Assembly (NCBI GenBank): GCA_946618265.1
Contig: CAMOLA010000018.1
Span: 1-35,644 of the forward strand
DNA from: an uncultured Eggerthellaceae bacterium
Lineage (GTDB): Bacteria > Actinomycetota > Coriobacteriia > Coriobacteriales > Eggerthellaceae
Length of the DNA stretch: 35,644 bases
Reading direction: 5' to 3'
The position numbers and the translations under genes were made by a program. The notes beneath the pieces are model-generated. The model saw nothing but the letters and a program-made list of their open reading frames with translations, was not told where the DNA came from and searched no databases. How positions within the stretch are numbered: the first letter of the stretch is position 1; each line of letters starts with the position of its first letter. Positions 26,028 through 32,069 of this stretch are shown one piece after another.

Positions 26028-26366
26028 TTCGCCTCCTGCGTTTCGAACCTGTAGAACGGCAGTATGAAGCGCTGACCTTACACCGCAGCCCCACGCGAGC
26101 ACCCCCTCCGGTCTGCAAATCACTACGTGAAACCGCCCTTCGACACTGCCGGAAACAGCTCCGGCCACCCGCTAGTCGATCCCGATGCGGCAACGCGCAC
26201 CCCGTCCCGCTCCCCGGACGACCGCGCAAACTCCCGCCCGAGCAACCCCAGCCGCCACCCAAACGCCCGCCACCGCCCAAAACCGCACGCTAAAAACGTG
26301 GAAACGGTGATTCTCCGGCTTCGGATTGCGAATTCATCCCAATTGTGGGAAGATTGAGCGACACAT
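26028..26366. other. Non-coding spacer between the tad operon and tRNA-Val
   Basis: 339 bases. The middle is strikingly pyrimidine-rich on the plus strand (many CCGC/CCC runs), then it turns A/T-richer over the last 70 bases before the tRNA. It must contain the tad operon promoter (minus) and the tRNA-Val promoter (plus). The best plus-strand candidate, TTGCGA at about 26326 with a GAAGAT-like -10 17 bp later, is weak. I see no gene, and no convincing tad promoter. Confidence 0.5.
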
Positions 26367-26441
26367 GGTCGAGTGGCGCAGCGGGAGCGCAGGTGCCTTA
26401 CAAGCACAAGGTCGGGGGTTCAAATCCCTCCTCGACCACCA
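26367..26441 (+). tRNA. tRNA-Val (anticodon TAC), integration target
   Basis: 75 nt with encoded CCA. Acceptor GGTCGAG/CTCGACC pairs perfectly. The D arm is GCGC-AGCGGGA-GCGC, the anticodon arm is GGTGC-CTTACAA-GCACA (anticodon TAC) and the T arm is GGGGG-TTCAAAT-CCCTC. The 3' part from the anticodon loop onward is the left attachment site of the integrated element, and the element rebuilt an intact tRNA on this side. Confidence 0.96.
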
Positions 26442-26442
26442 T
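26397..26442 (+). repeat. attL (46-bp direct repeat in tRNA-Val)
   Basis: Begins CTTACAAGCACAAGG in the anticodon loop, ends TCGACCACCAT just past the CCA end. Identical to 31721-31766. Confidence 0.95.
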
Positions 26443-26450
26443 GAAAGACG

Positions 26451-26483
26451 CAGGCCAGAGCTTTGTCGGCTCTGGCCTGTTTT
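26451..26483 (+). terminator. Rho-independent terminator directly after tRNA-Val, supplied by the element
   Basis: Perfect 11-bp stem CAGGCCAGAGC/GCTCTGGCCTG with a 7-nt loop, followed by TTTTCG. It ends tRNA-Val transcription and lies inside the element, 9 bp past attL. The chromosomal terminator is now beyond attR (31774-31803). Confidence 0.75.
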
Positions 26484-26499
26484 CGTTCTCGCATGGGGT

Positions 26500-26520
26500 G
26501 CGGGATTTCTTGCGGGATTT
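26500..26520 (+). repeat. Paired GCGGGATTT motifs, left arm-type site candidate
   Basis: GCGGGATTT occurs at 26500-26508 and 26512-26520, 12 bp apart, 58 bp inside attL. The same pair with the same spacing and orientation occurs near attR (31605-31625). This fits arm-type binding sites for the integrase N-terminal domain. Confidence 0.6.
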
Positions 26521-26539
26521 GTTCCCGAAATCGGGCGTT

Positions 26540-27922
26540 TTATGCGGTCTTGCGCTTCAGCTCCACGACACGCGCGGAAGGTGCAACTTGCGCTCCGCAT
26601 ATCGCCGCCATGATATCAGCGGCGGCGCGGTCGTTCGCGGGTATCGCGTGCGCGTACTGGTCGAGGGTCAGCGAAGACGAGGCATGGCCCAGGCGGTGCT
26701 GTACGGTCTTCACGTCGACGCCAGAACCGAGCAGCAGCGTGGCCGACGTGTGCCTCAGCTCGTGGAGCTTCAGGTCGTGAAGGCCGACCGAATCCCGATA
26801 ACCAGGCTTGCCCTTCTCGCCAGCCCACCACCTGTATAGGTTGGTCGGGTCGTACCAGCCCGCCACGTCCGAGCAGCAGACGGGCGTCTCGTCGGTTTGC
26901 TTGGCGGGGCCTACGAGGTTGCCGTCCTCGTCCGTCAGGGTGACGAGGTGCAGGGCCTTCGCTTGGAAGGTCTTCCACTTTCGGAGGTGTGCCATCGTGT
27001 CGGCGTCGACGTAGAGCGCGCGCACGCCAGCGCCCGTCTTGGGTTCCTTCACCTCGCATCGCTGATTGATTGTCTGCTTGATGAAGACTTGCGAGGAGTT
27101 GAAGTCGACACATCCCCACGTGAGCGCCAGCGCCTCTCCCCGCCGACAACCAGTAGCCAGCAGGATACGGACTGCCATGAGGCCGCTGAGGGCGCTCAGG
27201 CCGCGCAGGGACGAGCGCCCGAACATGTTCCCGTGCTCGCTCTGGCGCTGCTCCTTGTCGGCGAAATCCTCGTATGCCGCCAGCTCGTCGCGGTCGAGGC
27301 AGGCGCGCAGCTTCGCGGCCTCCTCCATCGTGAGCGAGCGGCGGGAGGTCACCTTGTCGACCTTGGGGGCGGCGATTGCGTTGCACGGGTTGCGGACGAT
27401 GATATCCGAATCGAGCGCGTAGTCGAAAACCCGCTTGGTCTGCTGGTAGACCTTGTGCAAGGTGGTGTTGCTACATCCGCGCTCAGCTTTCACAGCGGCC
27501 AGGGCCTTCTCAACGTCAGCCTTCTTCAGCTCGACCACGGGCTTGCCATCGAGGTGCTTAGCCATGAAGCCAAGATGACGTTCGTACTGCTTCAGTTGGT
27601 CTTGCCCGCATAGGTTGGAGGTGCGGGCCATGCCGAGCCATGCGGCCACTACGGAGGAGAAGTCGTCGCGGGCGCTCTCCACGTCTACGTGCTCGTACTG
27701 CGCGGACAGCTCCTTGCAGACCCGTCGCGCCTCTTTCAAGCTGCCAGTCACGACGCGCTGTATTTTGCGCTGACGGCGGCGCATCGTTCCGTTCTTGTCT
27801 TCGACCGTCTCATACCCGAGCGATACGACCACGCGCCATTTGTTCGGTATGGGCTGACCGTTGCGCTGCTCTTGACTGATGCTGCCAGCGCCGTAAGTCT
27901 CGCGTGCCTTCTTGCGTGCCAT
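26540..27922 (-). CDS. int: Tyrosine recombinase / integrase
   Basis: Site-specific recombinase that integrates and excises the element at tRNA-Val. 460 residues. The N-terminal part (about 1-75) holds a basic arm-binding-like domain with GAGSI and RRRQRKIQR. A SAM-like core-binding domain spans about 85-180. The catalytic domain has R260 in TGCRRGEAL, HELRH (H387, R390), H413 in RLGHASS and the nucleophile Y423 in LDQYAH, so all key residues are present. It is transcribed toward attL, and its stop is 97 bp from the tRNA end. The repressor gene lies 15 bp upstream on the same strand. It is likely functional. Confidence 0.95.
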   Translation of the reverse strand: MARKKARETYGAGSISQEQRNGQPIPNKWRVVVSLGYETVEDKNGTMRRRQRKIQRVVTGSLKEARRVCKELSAQYEHVDVESARDDFSSVVAAWLGMARTSNLCGQDQLKQYERHLGFMAKHLDGKPVVELKKADVEKALAAVKAERGCSNTTLHKVYQQTKRVFDYALDSDIIVRNPCNAIAAPKVDKVTSRRSLTMEEAAKLRACLDRDELAAYEDFADKEQRQSEHGNMFGRSSLRGLSALSGLMAVRILLATGCRRGEALALTWGCVDFNSSQVFIKQTINQRCEVKEPKTGAGVRALYVDADTMAHLRKWKTFQAKALHLVTLTDEDGNLVGPAKQTDETPVCCSDVAGWYDPTNLYRWWAGEKGKPGYRDSVGLHDLKLHELRHTSATLLLGSGVDVKTVQHRLGHASSSLTLDQYAHAIPANDRAAADIMAAICGAQVAPSARVVELKRKTA

Positions 27923-27937
27923 TGTTGCCTCCTCGTT

Positions 27938-28465
27938 CTATCGGTTCAACATGCGGGACAGCTTGAAGTCGACGAAGTCTCGAACCTCGTCTTGAATGGC
28001 CTCAATCTTGGAGAATGGGACTGTGACACTCTTGCCGTCACGGGCAATAATCATCGAATCTCGCGGTATCTTCTGCTGGTATCCGCTCTCGTGCTTTTCG
28101 CCATCGTCCCATACCGTCGTTCGCGTGAGGGTGAACCCGCACAACTCGCTGTAAGCGCCGAATCCGAGCGCAGACAAATCCCAGTCATGCGCAGCCGTTT
28201 TGGCCTCCTCTAGCTTGCGCTCCTCCTCGTTCCTGTACGGGCTATCGCCGACAAGGTACTCGACCGAGTAATCGGGCAAGACCTCGTGAATCATCGCCGC
28301 CGTCTTGTCGGTCATGGGAGCTGAGCCGTTGGCGATTGCCGACAGGAACGACTCCTTGCGCCCGATATCGGCGGCGAGTTCGCGCTGGGTCTTCCCTGTG
28401 TCCTTGTAGAGTTGCTTCAATTGTTCACCCGTTTTCGCCTTAAGTTCTGCAGTGTATTTCCGCAT
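27938..28465 (-). CDS. CI/Stl-like XRE-family repressor of the element
   Basis: 175 residues. The start is ATG at 28465 with AAGGAGGT seven bases upstream; longer in-frame starts lack this. The N-terminal XRE helix-turn-helix spans about residues 5-65 (TGKTQRELAADIGRKESFLSAIANG). The middle and C-terminal domain (about 75-175) is unfamiliar, with no Ser-Lys autoprotease signature of LexA/CI type, so control by RecA-driven cleavage is not evident. It is divergent from the xis-like operon across a 116-bp region with repeated TGACATTA motifs. In PICIs such repressors are relieved by a helper-phage protein; that is analogy only. Confidence 0.82.
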   Translation of the reverse strand: MRKYTAELKAKTGEQLKQLYKDTGKTQRELAADIGRKESFLSAIANGSAPMTDKTAAMIHEVLPDYSVEYLVGDSPYRNEEERKLEEAKTAAHDWDLSALGFGAYSELCGFTLTRTTVWDDGEKHESGYQQKIPRDSMIIARDGKSVTVPFSKIEAIQDEVRDFVDFKLSRMLNR

Positions 28466-28488
28466 GTAATGACCTCCTTGCAGCTTCA

Positions 28489-28528
28489 TGACATTAAGTT
28501 TGACTGACATTAGCTTAGGCTCTAATCT
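28489..28528 (+). promoter_or_regulatory. Promoter of the xis-rep operon with repeated operator-like motifs
   Basis: -35 TTGACT (28500-28505) and -10 TAATCT (28523-28528) are separated by exactly 17 bp. TGACATTA occurs at 28489-28496 and 28505-28512, 16 bp apart, bracketing or overlapping the -35. A related inverted GTAATGAC lies at 28466-28473, next to the repressor ribosome site. These are candidate repressor-binding sites. Confidence 0.6.
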
Positions 28529-28581
28529 TAACACCAGACCACGTGGGAGGCAAGCAGAGACGATATAAGAAGGGAGTCCCA

Positions 28582-28773
28582 ATGACAGGACAGATTAATT
28601 CCCAGGCAATGAAGGTCGATAAGGTGGCCGAATTGCTCGACGTTTCCACGAAGACGGTCTACCGCCTCGTGGCAACTGGGGAGCTTGGCTGCATCCACGT
28701 GGGGCGCGCCGTTCGCGTCACTCGCGGCCAGCTCGACGCCTACCTCGAAAAGCTGGGGGCGAACGATGAGTAA
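28582..28773 (+). CDS. Excisionase-like HTH_17 DNA-binding protein
   Basis: 63 residues, ATG at 28582 behind AAGGGAG. Nearly the whole protein is an excisionase-family/MerR-like helix-turn-helix: KVDKVAELLDVSTKTVYRLVATGEL followed by the wing HVGRAVRVTRGQLDAYL. Such proteins act as Xis or as activators. It is the first gene of the divergent operon, which fits a directionality factor; sites near attL/attR remain untested. It overlaps the next gene by 8 nt. Confidence 0.8.
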   Translation: MTGQINSQAMKVDKVAELLDVSTKTVYRLVATGELGCIHVGRAVRVTRGQLDAYLEKLGANDE

Positions 28774-29104
28774 GACCGACCTCATCGACGCGAAGCTGTG
28801 GCGCAAGCGCAACAAGGGCCTCTGGGAGCGTCGCGTCGTCGCGCCAGTCCTCGAAGACGCCGAGCGCAAGCGTCCGATTCTGCTTCAGCAGGTCTTCGAG
28901 GATATCCGCAAGCGTGACCATGTAGACGACACGGGCCAGCCCGTGCGCGTCGACAACAACCACATTGCCATCTTCGCGCGCATGCTGTGGTGCGAGCATC
29001 CAGAGGTGCGGCCTTACCTGAAGTTGCGCCGTTCCGATTGGGACGAGGCTTTCGGCATCGGCATAGGCGTCGACGGCAAGCCGCGCGAGACGGGCGGTAA
29101 GTAG
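28766..29104 (+). CDS. Unknown protein of the integrated element
   Basis: 112 residues, ATG at 28766 overlapping the xis-like stop. The protein is charged and has no TM segment, signal peptide or Cys motif. A Lys/Arg-rich N-terminus (LWRKRNKGLWERR) and aromatic residues in ARMLWCEHPEVRPYL stand out. I recognise no family. Its position between Xis-like and Rep-like proteins suggests a replication or regulatory accessory role, which is inference only. Confidence 0.6.
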   Translation: MSKTDLIDAKLWRKRNKGLWERRVVAPVLEDAERKRPILLQQVFEDIRKRDHVDDTGQPVRVDNNHIAIFARMLWCEHPEVRPYLKLRRSDWDEAFGIGIGVDGKPRETGGK

Positions 29105-29105
29105 C

Positions 29106-29816
29106 ATGGGCCGTGCGATGTTCTCCTCCGAGGTCGTGGGAACAGACGAGTTCCTAGAGCAGCTATCCGACGACGCGCAGCTCACGTACTACCGCATCGC
29201 TTCCGAGGGGACGTATGGCAAGATTATCGGTATCAAGCGCATAGTTCGGAGCTATGGGAGCAGCCTGTCGGCCCTCGATGAGCTGTACCAGAACGGGTAC
29301 TTGTTCGATTACGGCGGGGCCTGTTGGGTTCGCCATTTCTGGGTGAACAACTCCATCAAGTTCCCGAATAACGACTACGCGCTGACGATGCCCGAAATAG
29401 CGCGGGGTCAGCTCGTGACCAAGAGCAAGGGCAAGGACGGGCCGACCGTCAGGGAGTTCGGGTCTGCCTCTGGTGGAATCGGATTCGAGGGCGAGCCGTT
29501 CAAGAGCGCGTTCGCGCTCAAAGGCTTTGATAAGCCTTATGGCAGTCTTTCGGAAGGCTCTACAGACTCAGTTACAGACTCAGGCTCAGATGCAGGTGCA
29601 TGGTCAGGCCCGTATTCAGACCCGCTTTCAGAAAAAAAGACAGAGTCAGGGGAAGGGGCATGCGGGGAAGGGGAGCCGCCTCGCCGCTGCCCTAAGTGCG
29701 AGTCTCCATGTTGTGCCGTTGACCATAACGGCAGGCTCCACGTCGAGTGTATGCAATGCGGATATCAGGCGTTCATTGACAAGGCAACGGGTGTAATTGA
29801 GGAGGTGTCTCTGTGA
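29106..29816 (+). CDS. Replication-initiator-like phage protein with C-terminal zinc ribbon
   Basis: 236 residues. The N-terminal part (about 5-100) follows the pattern of phage replication-organiser winged-helix proteins: DDAQLTYYRIASEGT, then SALDELYQNGYLF and WVRHFWVNNSIKFPN. A Ser/Asp/Gly-rich flexible linker (about 145-175) is encoded by repeated CAGACTCAG-like DNA. The C-terminus has a zinc ribbon with CPKC and CMQC. I infer a role in origin recognition or replication of the element by analogy with phage O/DnaD-type proteins. No helicase or primase motif is present. ATG at 29106 or 29118 may be the start. The stop overlaps the next GTG. Confidence 0.55.
   Translation: MGRAMFSSEVVGTDEFLEQLSDDAQLTYYRIASEGTYGKIIGIKRIVRSYGSSLSALDELYQNGYLFDYGGACWVRHFWVNNSIKFPNNDYALTMPEIARGQLVTKSKGKDGPTVREFGSASGGIGFEGEPFKSAFALKGFDKPYGSLSEGSTDSVTDSGSDAGAWSGPYSDPLSEKKTESGEGACGEGEPPRRCPKCESPCCAVDHNGRLHVECMQCGYQAFIDKATGVIEEVSL
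29521..29655 (+). repeat. Iteron-like repeats inside the initiator-like gene
   Basis: A perfect hairpin AAGGCTT-TGAT-AAGCCTT (29521-29538) precedes TACAGACTCAG at 29561-29571 and 29573-29583, 12 bp apart. Many further TCAGA/CAGA units run to 29648, with an A-run (AAAAAAA) at about 29632-29638. It encodes the linker of the protein above and may also be a replication origin. Confidence 0.45.
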
Positions 29817-30079
29817 ACCGCGAGGAGCAGTACCAGACGACCTTGGAGCGCAATATCGCCGCCGAACTCGACGACTCCTCCACGCTCTGCCCTAGGTGCG
29901 GCCAGCGGTACGTCGTGCCGACCACGGCGGCGGGCCAGAGGGGCCTCTGCGGCGCATGCTGGTATCGCGTTCTCAGGGATGCTACGGAGGCCACGGACGC
30001 CGAGGAGAGCGCGCGGAGAGACTACGACGCAGCCCGTGCGCGCCGTAGCCGCGAGCGTCGGAAGGGGAAGGCATGTTGA
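29813..30079 (+). CDS. Small zinc-finger protein of the element
   Basis: 88 residues from GTG at 29813, overlapping the previous stop as GTGA. A four-Cys zinc ribbon (C26, C29, C46, C49; CPRC and CGAC) is followed by a very charged helix rich in Arg, Ala, Asp and Glu. Possibly a regulator or nucleic-acid-binding partner. I do not recognise a family. It overlaps the following gene by 7 nt. Confidence 0.6.
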   Translation: MNREEQYQTTLERNIAAELDDSSTLCPRCGQRYVVPTTAAGQRGLCGACWYRVLRDATEATDAEESARRDYDAARARRSRERRKGKAC

Positions 30080-30633
30080 CCGCAAACGTCCGCGATTGTC
30101 CGCCAGACGGGCTTACAACGAGGCAGCACCTCGCAATCGCCGCTCTGGCGTCTGGCGAAACGCATGCGGGAGCCGCCGAGGCGGCGCGCGTGTCCCCTCG
30201 GACGTTGCGTCGGTGGCTTGCCCGCGAGGACTTCCAGCAGGCGCTCAGGCGGGCCGTGGAGGGCGTTCTGGACGATGCTCTGGTCATGTTGAAAGTGAGC
30301 ACGCCGAGGGCCATCACGGCGCTGCTGGACGTGGCGGAGAACGGCAAGAGCGATGCGGCGCGGGCTTCGGCGGCGGGAAAACTGCTGGACGACAACCTCC
30401 GCCTGTGGGGGGATGCGGTGCGGGGCCTTCCCGCTGGCCCAGTGCCGACGTTCATATACGAGCCGAACGGGCGGGCGGGGCCTCAGATTGTCTTGGGCGT
30501 GACGCCGAAGCGGTACGTCCCGCCAATTTCCCAAGAGGCAAGGGATGAGGTCGACCGCCTGCTGTTCGGCGGAGACGAAGCAGAAGACGACAAGAACGAA
30601 GGGAACGAAGATGGGCAAGAAATCGAAGCCTAA
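30073..30633 (+). CDS. Phage-type HTH protein, terminase small subunit-like
   Basis: 186 residues, ATG at 30073. The N-terminal helix-turn-helix (about 12-55, TTRQHLAIAALASGETHAG then VSPRTLRRWLAREDFQQAL) is followed by a long helical region (about 55-115, with DDALVMLKVSTPRAITALLD and the repeat-like ARASAAGKLLDDNLRL). This architecture is that of phage helix-turn-helix proteins of the phBC6A51 type and of small terminase subunits, which recognise packaging DNA. The C-terminal part (PVPTFIYEPNGRAG on) is proline-rich and ends acidic. No large terminase is present, as expected if a helper phage provides it. A transcriptional role is the alternative. Confidence 0.55.
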   Translation: MLTANVRDCPPDGLTTRQHLAIAALASGETHAGAAEAARVSPRTLRRWLAREDFQQALRRAVEGVLDDALVMLKVSTPRAITALLDVAENGKSDAARASAAGKLLDDNLRLWGDAVRGLPAGPVPTFIYEPNGRAGPQIVLGVTPKRYVPPISQEARDEVDRLLFGGDEAEDDKNEGNEDGQEIEA

Positions 30634-30838
30634 GAAGGCAGTCAAGGTGAAGGTGACGAAACGCGAGTACGACGAGAGCGCGGCGTGCGCGGCCCAGTTG
30701 GCGGCGTGGGCGTGCGCGGCGTTCGACATGGAGCCGACCGCCGAGAACATGGCGTGCCTGTACCGCCTCGCATGGGGCCGCGCAGGCGAGCACGTGGCTA
30801 TGACGGAGTTCGTCAAGAACCCGTTCGGCAAGCAGTAG
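30611..30838 (+). CDS. Small basic unknown protein of the element
   Basis: 75 residues from ATG at 30611, with GAAGGGAACGAAG upstream and a 23-nt overlap with the TerS-like gene. A Lys-rich N-terminus (about 1-18) is followed by an Ala-rich helical part with three Cys. No recognised family. Confidence 0.5.
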   Translation: MGKKSKPKKAVKVKVTKREYDESAACAAQLAAWACAAFDMEPTAENMACLYRLAWGRAGEHVAMTEFVKNPFGKQ

Positions 30839-30860
30839 GAAACGACAGGAAGGATTGAAG

Positions 30861-31043
30861 ATGATGGATTTCAATGTCGCGGATGCCGCGAAGGGAATGG
30901 ACGATGCAGAGTTGGCGGCGAGCATCGCGGCCATGAGGGCCGAGCAGCAGCGGAGGGCGGCGATTCCCGCCGACAAGCCCGACCCCGAAATCACGGCGAT
31001 GCTGCAAGAGCGTCACGCCGAGTTTTACGGCGTGGCCGAATAG
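30861..31043 (+). CDS. Small acidic helical unknown protein of the element
   Basis: 60 residues from ATG at 30861, preceded by AGGAAGG. It is predicted helical, with alternating Ala/Glu/Arg (LAASIAAMRAEQQRRAA). An in-frame start two codons earlier (TTG) is possible. No recognised family. Confidence 0.5.
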   Translation: MMDFNVADAAKGMDDAELAASIAAMRAEQQRRAAIPADKPDPEITAMLQERHAEFYGVAE

Positions 31044-31056
31044 GACGGGGGACAAG

Positions 31057-31380
31057 ATGAAGGACGTGAAGGCTATGAGCGACGCCGACCTGACGGCGCT
31101 GATTGAACAAGCCGACCTCGTGACCGCTGCTCGCGAGGAGATTAAGCGTCGGCGCTCCAACGTAGTGACGGAGCCGACGGCGAGCATCAGGATAACGACG
31201 GATGCCACCTGCCCGTCGTGCGGGAAGCGTGACGCTGTGCTCAGCACGAAAACGCTGTACGCCAACGACATGTTGGGGAAGGACGGCAAGCCGCCTGTAG
31301 GCACGTTGGCATATTGCAGTTGCGGCGCGCGCTACAACGCAGGGACGGGCGAGCACGTCGGACGGGCGTACACCTACTAG
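31057..31380 (+). CDS. Small protein with partial zinc ribbon, last gene of the element
   Basis: 107 residues, ATG at 31057 behind GGGGGAC. An N-terminal helix (about 6-35) precedes a beta-rich part with CPSC (about 50-53) and a second Cys cluster YCSCG (about 89-92), probably a degenerate zinc ribbon. It resembles viral or transcription-related ribbons only in general. It is followed by two very stable hairpins. Confidence 0.55.
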   Translation: MKDVKAMSDADLTALIEQADLVTAAREEIKRRRSNVVTEPTASIRITTDATCPSCGKRDAVLSTKTLYANDMLGKDGKPPVGTLAYCSCGARYNAGTGEHVGRAYTY

Positions 31381-31405
31381 GGCGTGACTCGCACGCTAGG
31401 ATGCA

Positions 31406-31440
31406 ATCGGGGCGCTGGCCGTGCCATCCAGCGCCCCGAT
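31406..31440 (+). terminator. Strong hairpin after the last element gene
   Basis: 13-bp perfect stem ATCGGGGCGCTGG/CCAGCGCCCCGAT with a 9-nt loop, 26 nt after the stop codon. The tail ATTCAGTT is only weakly T-rich, so termination is plausible but not certain. Confidence 0.5.
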
Positions 31441-31449
31441 ATTCAGTTG

Positions 31450-31483
31450 GAGGCCCCCGCTGCCGAGAGTCAGCGGGGGCCTC
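31450..31483 (+). terminator. Second strong hairpin in tandem
   Basis: 13-bp perfect stem GAGGCCCCCGCTG/CAGCGGGGGCCTC with an 8-nt loop, 9 nt after the first hairpin, with no T-tract. It could be a second terminator or a structured site of another kind. Confidence 0.4.
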
Positions 31484-31604
31484 GCTCTGAAAGGGTTCCC
31501 CGAAGGGGAGGACGATTAGGTGCGCCCGCATCCTACGGGCGCATGGTCAGGGTAGCGCCTCGGTCACGGGGCAGACCTCGGAGTCGTACCGTCGACCCTG
31601 AAGC

Positions 31605-31625
31605 GCGGGATTTTGCGCGGGATTT
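31605..31625 (+). repeat. Paired GCGGGATTT motifs, right arm-type site candidate
   Basis: Copies at 31605-31613 and 31617-31625, 12 bp apart, 95 bp inside attR. Same sequence, spacing and orientation as the left pair (26500-26520). Confidence 0.6.
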
Positions 31626-31720
31626 CTGCGCGTCCACAGCTGACAAAAGCAGACCCCAAGAGACAAGTCATCCGAGATAAGAGGCCACATCAGAACACGC
31701 CAGTCATACAGCATTTGGAG

Positions 31721-31766
31721 CTTACAAGCACAAGGTCGGGGGTTCAAATCCCTCCTCGACCACCAT
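31721..31766 (+). repeat. attR (46-bp direct repeat)
   Basis: Identical to attL at 26397-26442, without the 5' half of the tRNA. Followed by the chromosomal terminator that originally belonged to tRNA-Val. Confidence 0.95.
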
Positions 31767-32056
31767 AAAATCCAAGGTCCCAACAACGGGGCCTTTTCTT
31801 TTCCATGGACGGTGCACGATTTGAACCCCGCGAGAGTTCGACAACCGACAGGTTGTCGAAGCCCGAGCACGGCGACAGCCGAGCGCAGGGCAGAATTCGC
31901 GCAGCGAATTCCCAAATCCCTCCTCGACCACCATGAAATCCAAGGTCCCAACAACGGGGCCTTTTCTTTTCCATGGACGGTGCACGATTTGAACCCCGCG
32001 AGAGTTCGACAACCGACAGGTTGTCGAAGCCCGAGCACGGCGACAGCCGAGCGCAG
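31746..32056. repeat. Tandem duplication of the tRNA-Val tail and downstream flank, period 168 bp
   Basis: 31746-31888 and 31914-32056 (143 bp each) match with a single difference (A/G in the base after ACCAT). Each copy starts with the last 24 bases of tRNA-Val (AAATCCCTCCTCGACCACCA), followed by its terminator and a stretch containing the 10-bp hairpin TTCGACAACC/GGTTGTCGAA. A 25-bp segment (31889-31913) with GAATTCGC/GCGAATTC separates them. The second copy carries a further partial attachment-site core. Confidence 0.85.
31774..31803 (+). terminator. Original tRNA-Val terminator, displaced by the element
   Basis: AAGGTCCC/GGGGCCTT stem (one G-T pair), 6-nt loop, then TTTCTTTT. Directly after attR; repeated with the tandem duplication at 31942-31971. 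Confidence 0.65.
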
Positions 32057-32069
32057 AGCACGCTCGCGT

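Larger units (their letters stand above)
31381..31720. other. Non-coding right end of the integrated element
   Basis: 340 bases without a supported gene. It holds two strong hairpins (31406-31440, 31450-31483), a small one (31497-31509), an 8-bp inverted repeat TGCGCCCG/CGGGCGCA (about 31519-31541) and the paired GCGGGATTT motifs (31605-31625), and runs into attR. Confidence 0.6.
26397..31766. mobile_element. 5.37-kb tRNA-Val-integrated element, PICI-like satellite candidate
   Basis: Bounded by identical 46-bp repeats at 26397-26442 and 31721-31766. Its order is integrase and CI-like repressor (minus strand), then divergently an HTH excisionase-like gene, an unknown gene, a replication-initiator-like gene, a zinc-ribbon gene, a phage-type HTH/TerS-like gene and three small genes (plus strand). 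Gene ends overlap or are closely spaced. No capsid, portal, tail, lysis, relaxase or coupling-protein gene is present. This is the gene plan of phage-inducible chromosomal islands, though shorter than typical ones. A decayed prophage or a mobilisable element is the alternative. Confidence 0.85.

Noticed and set aside
26028..26168. N-terminal extension of cpaB to 26168
   Set aside because: The extension lacks similarity and crosses a perfect AGGAGG site that serves the ATG at 26027.
26397..31766. Element as an ICE or mobilisable element
   Set aside because: No relaxase, coupling protein, type IV secretion gene or oriT-like feature is seen; phage-type genes fit better.
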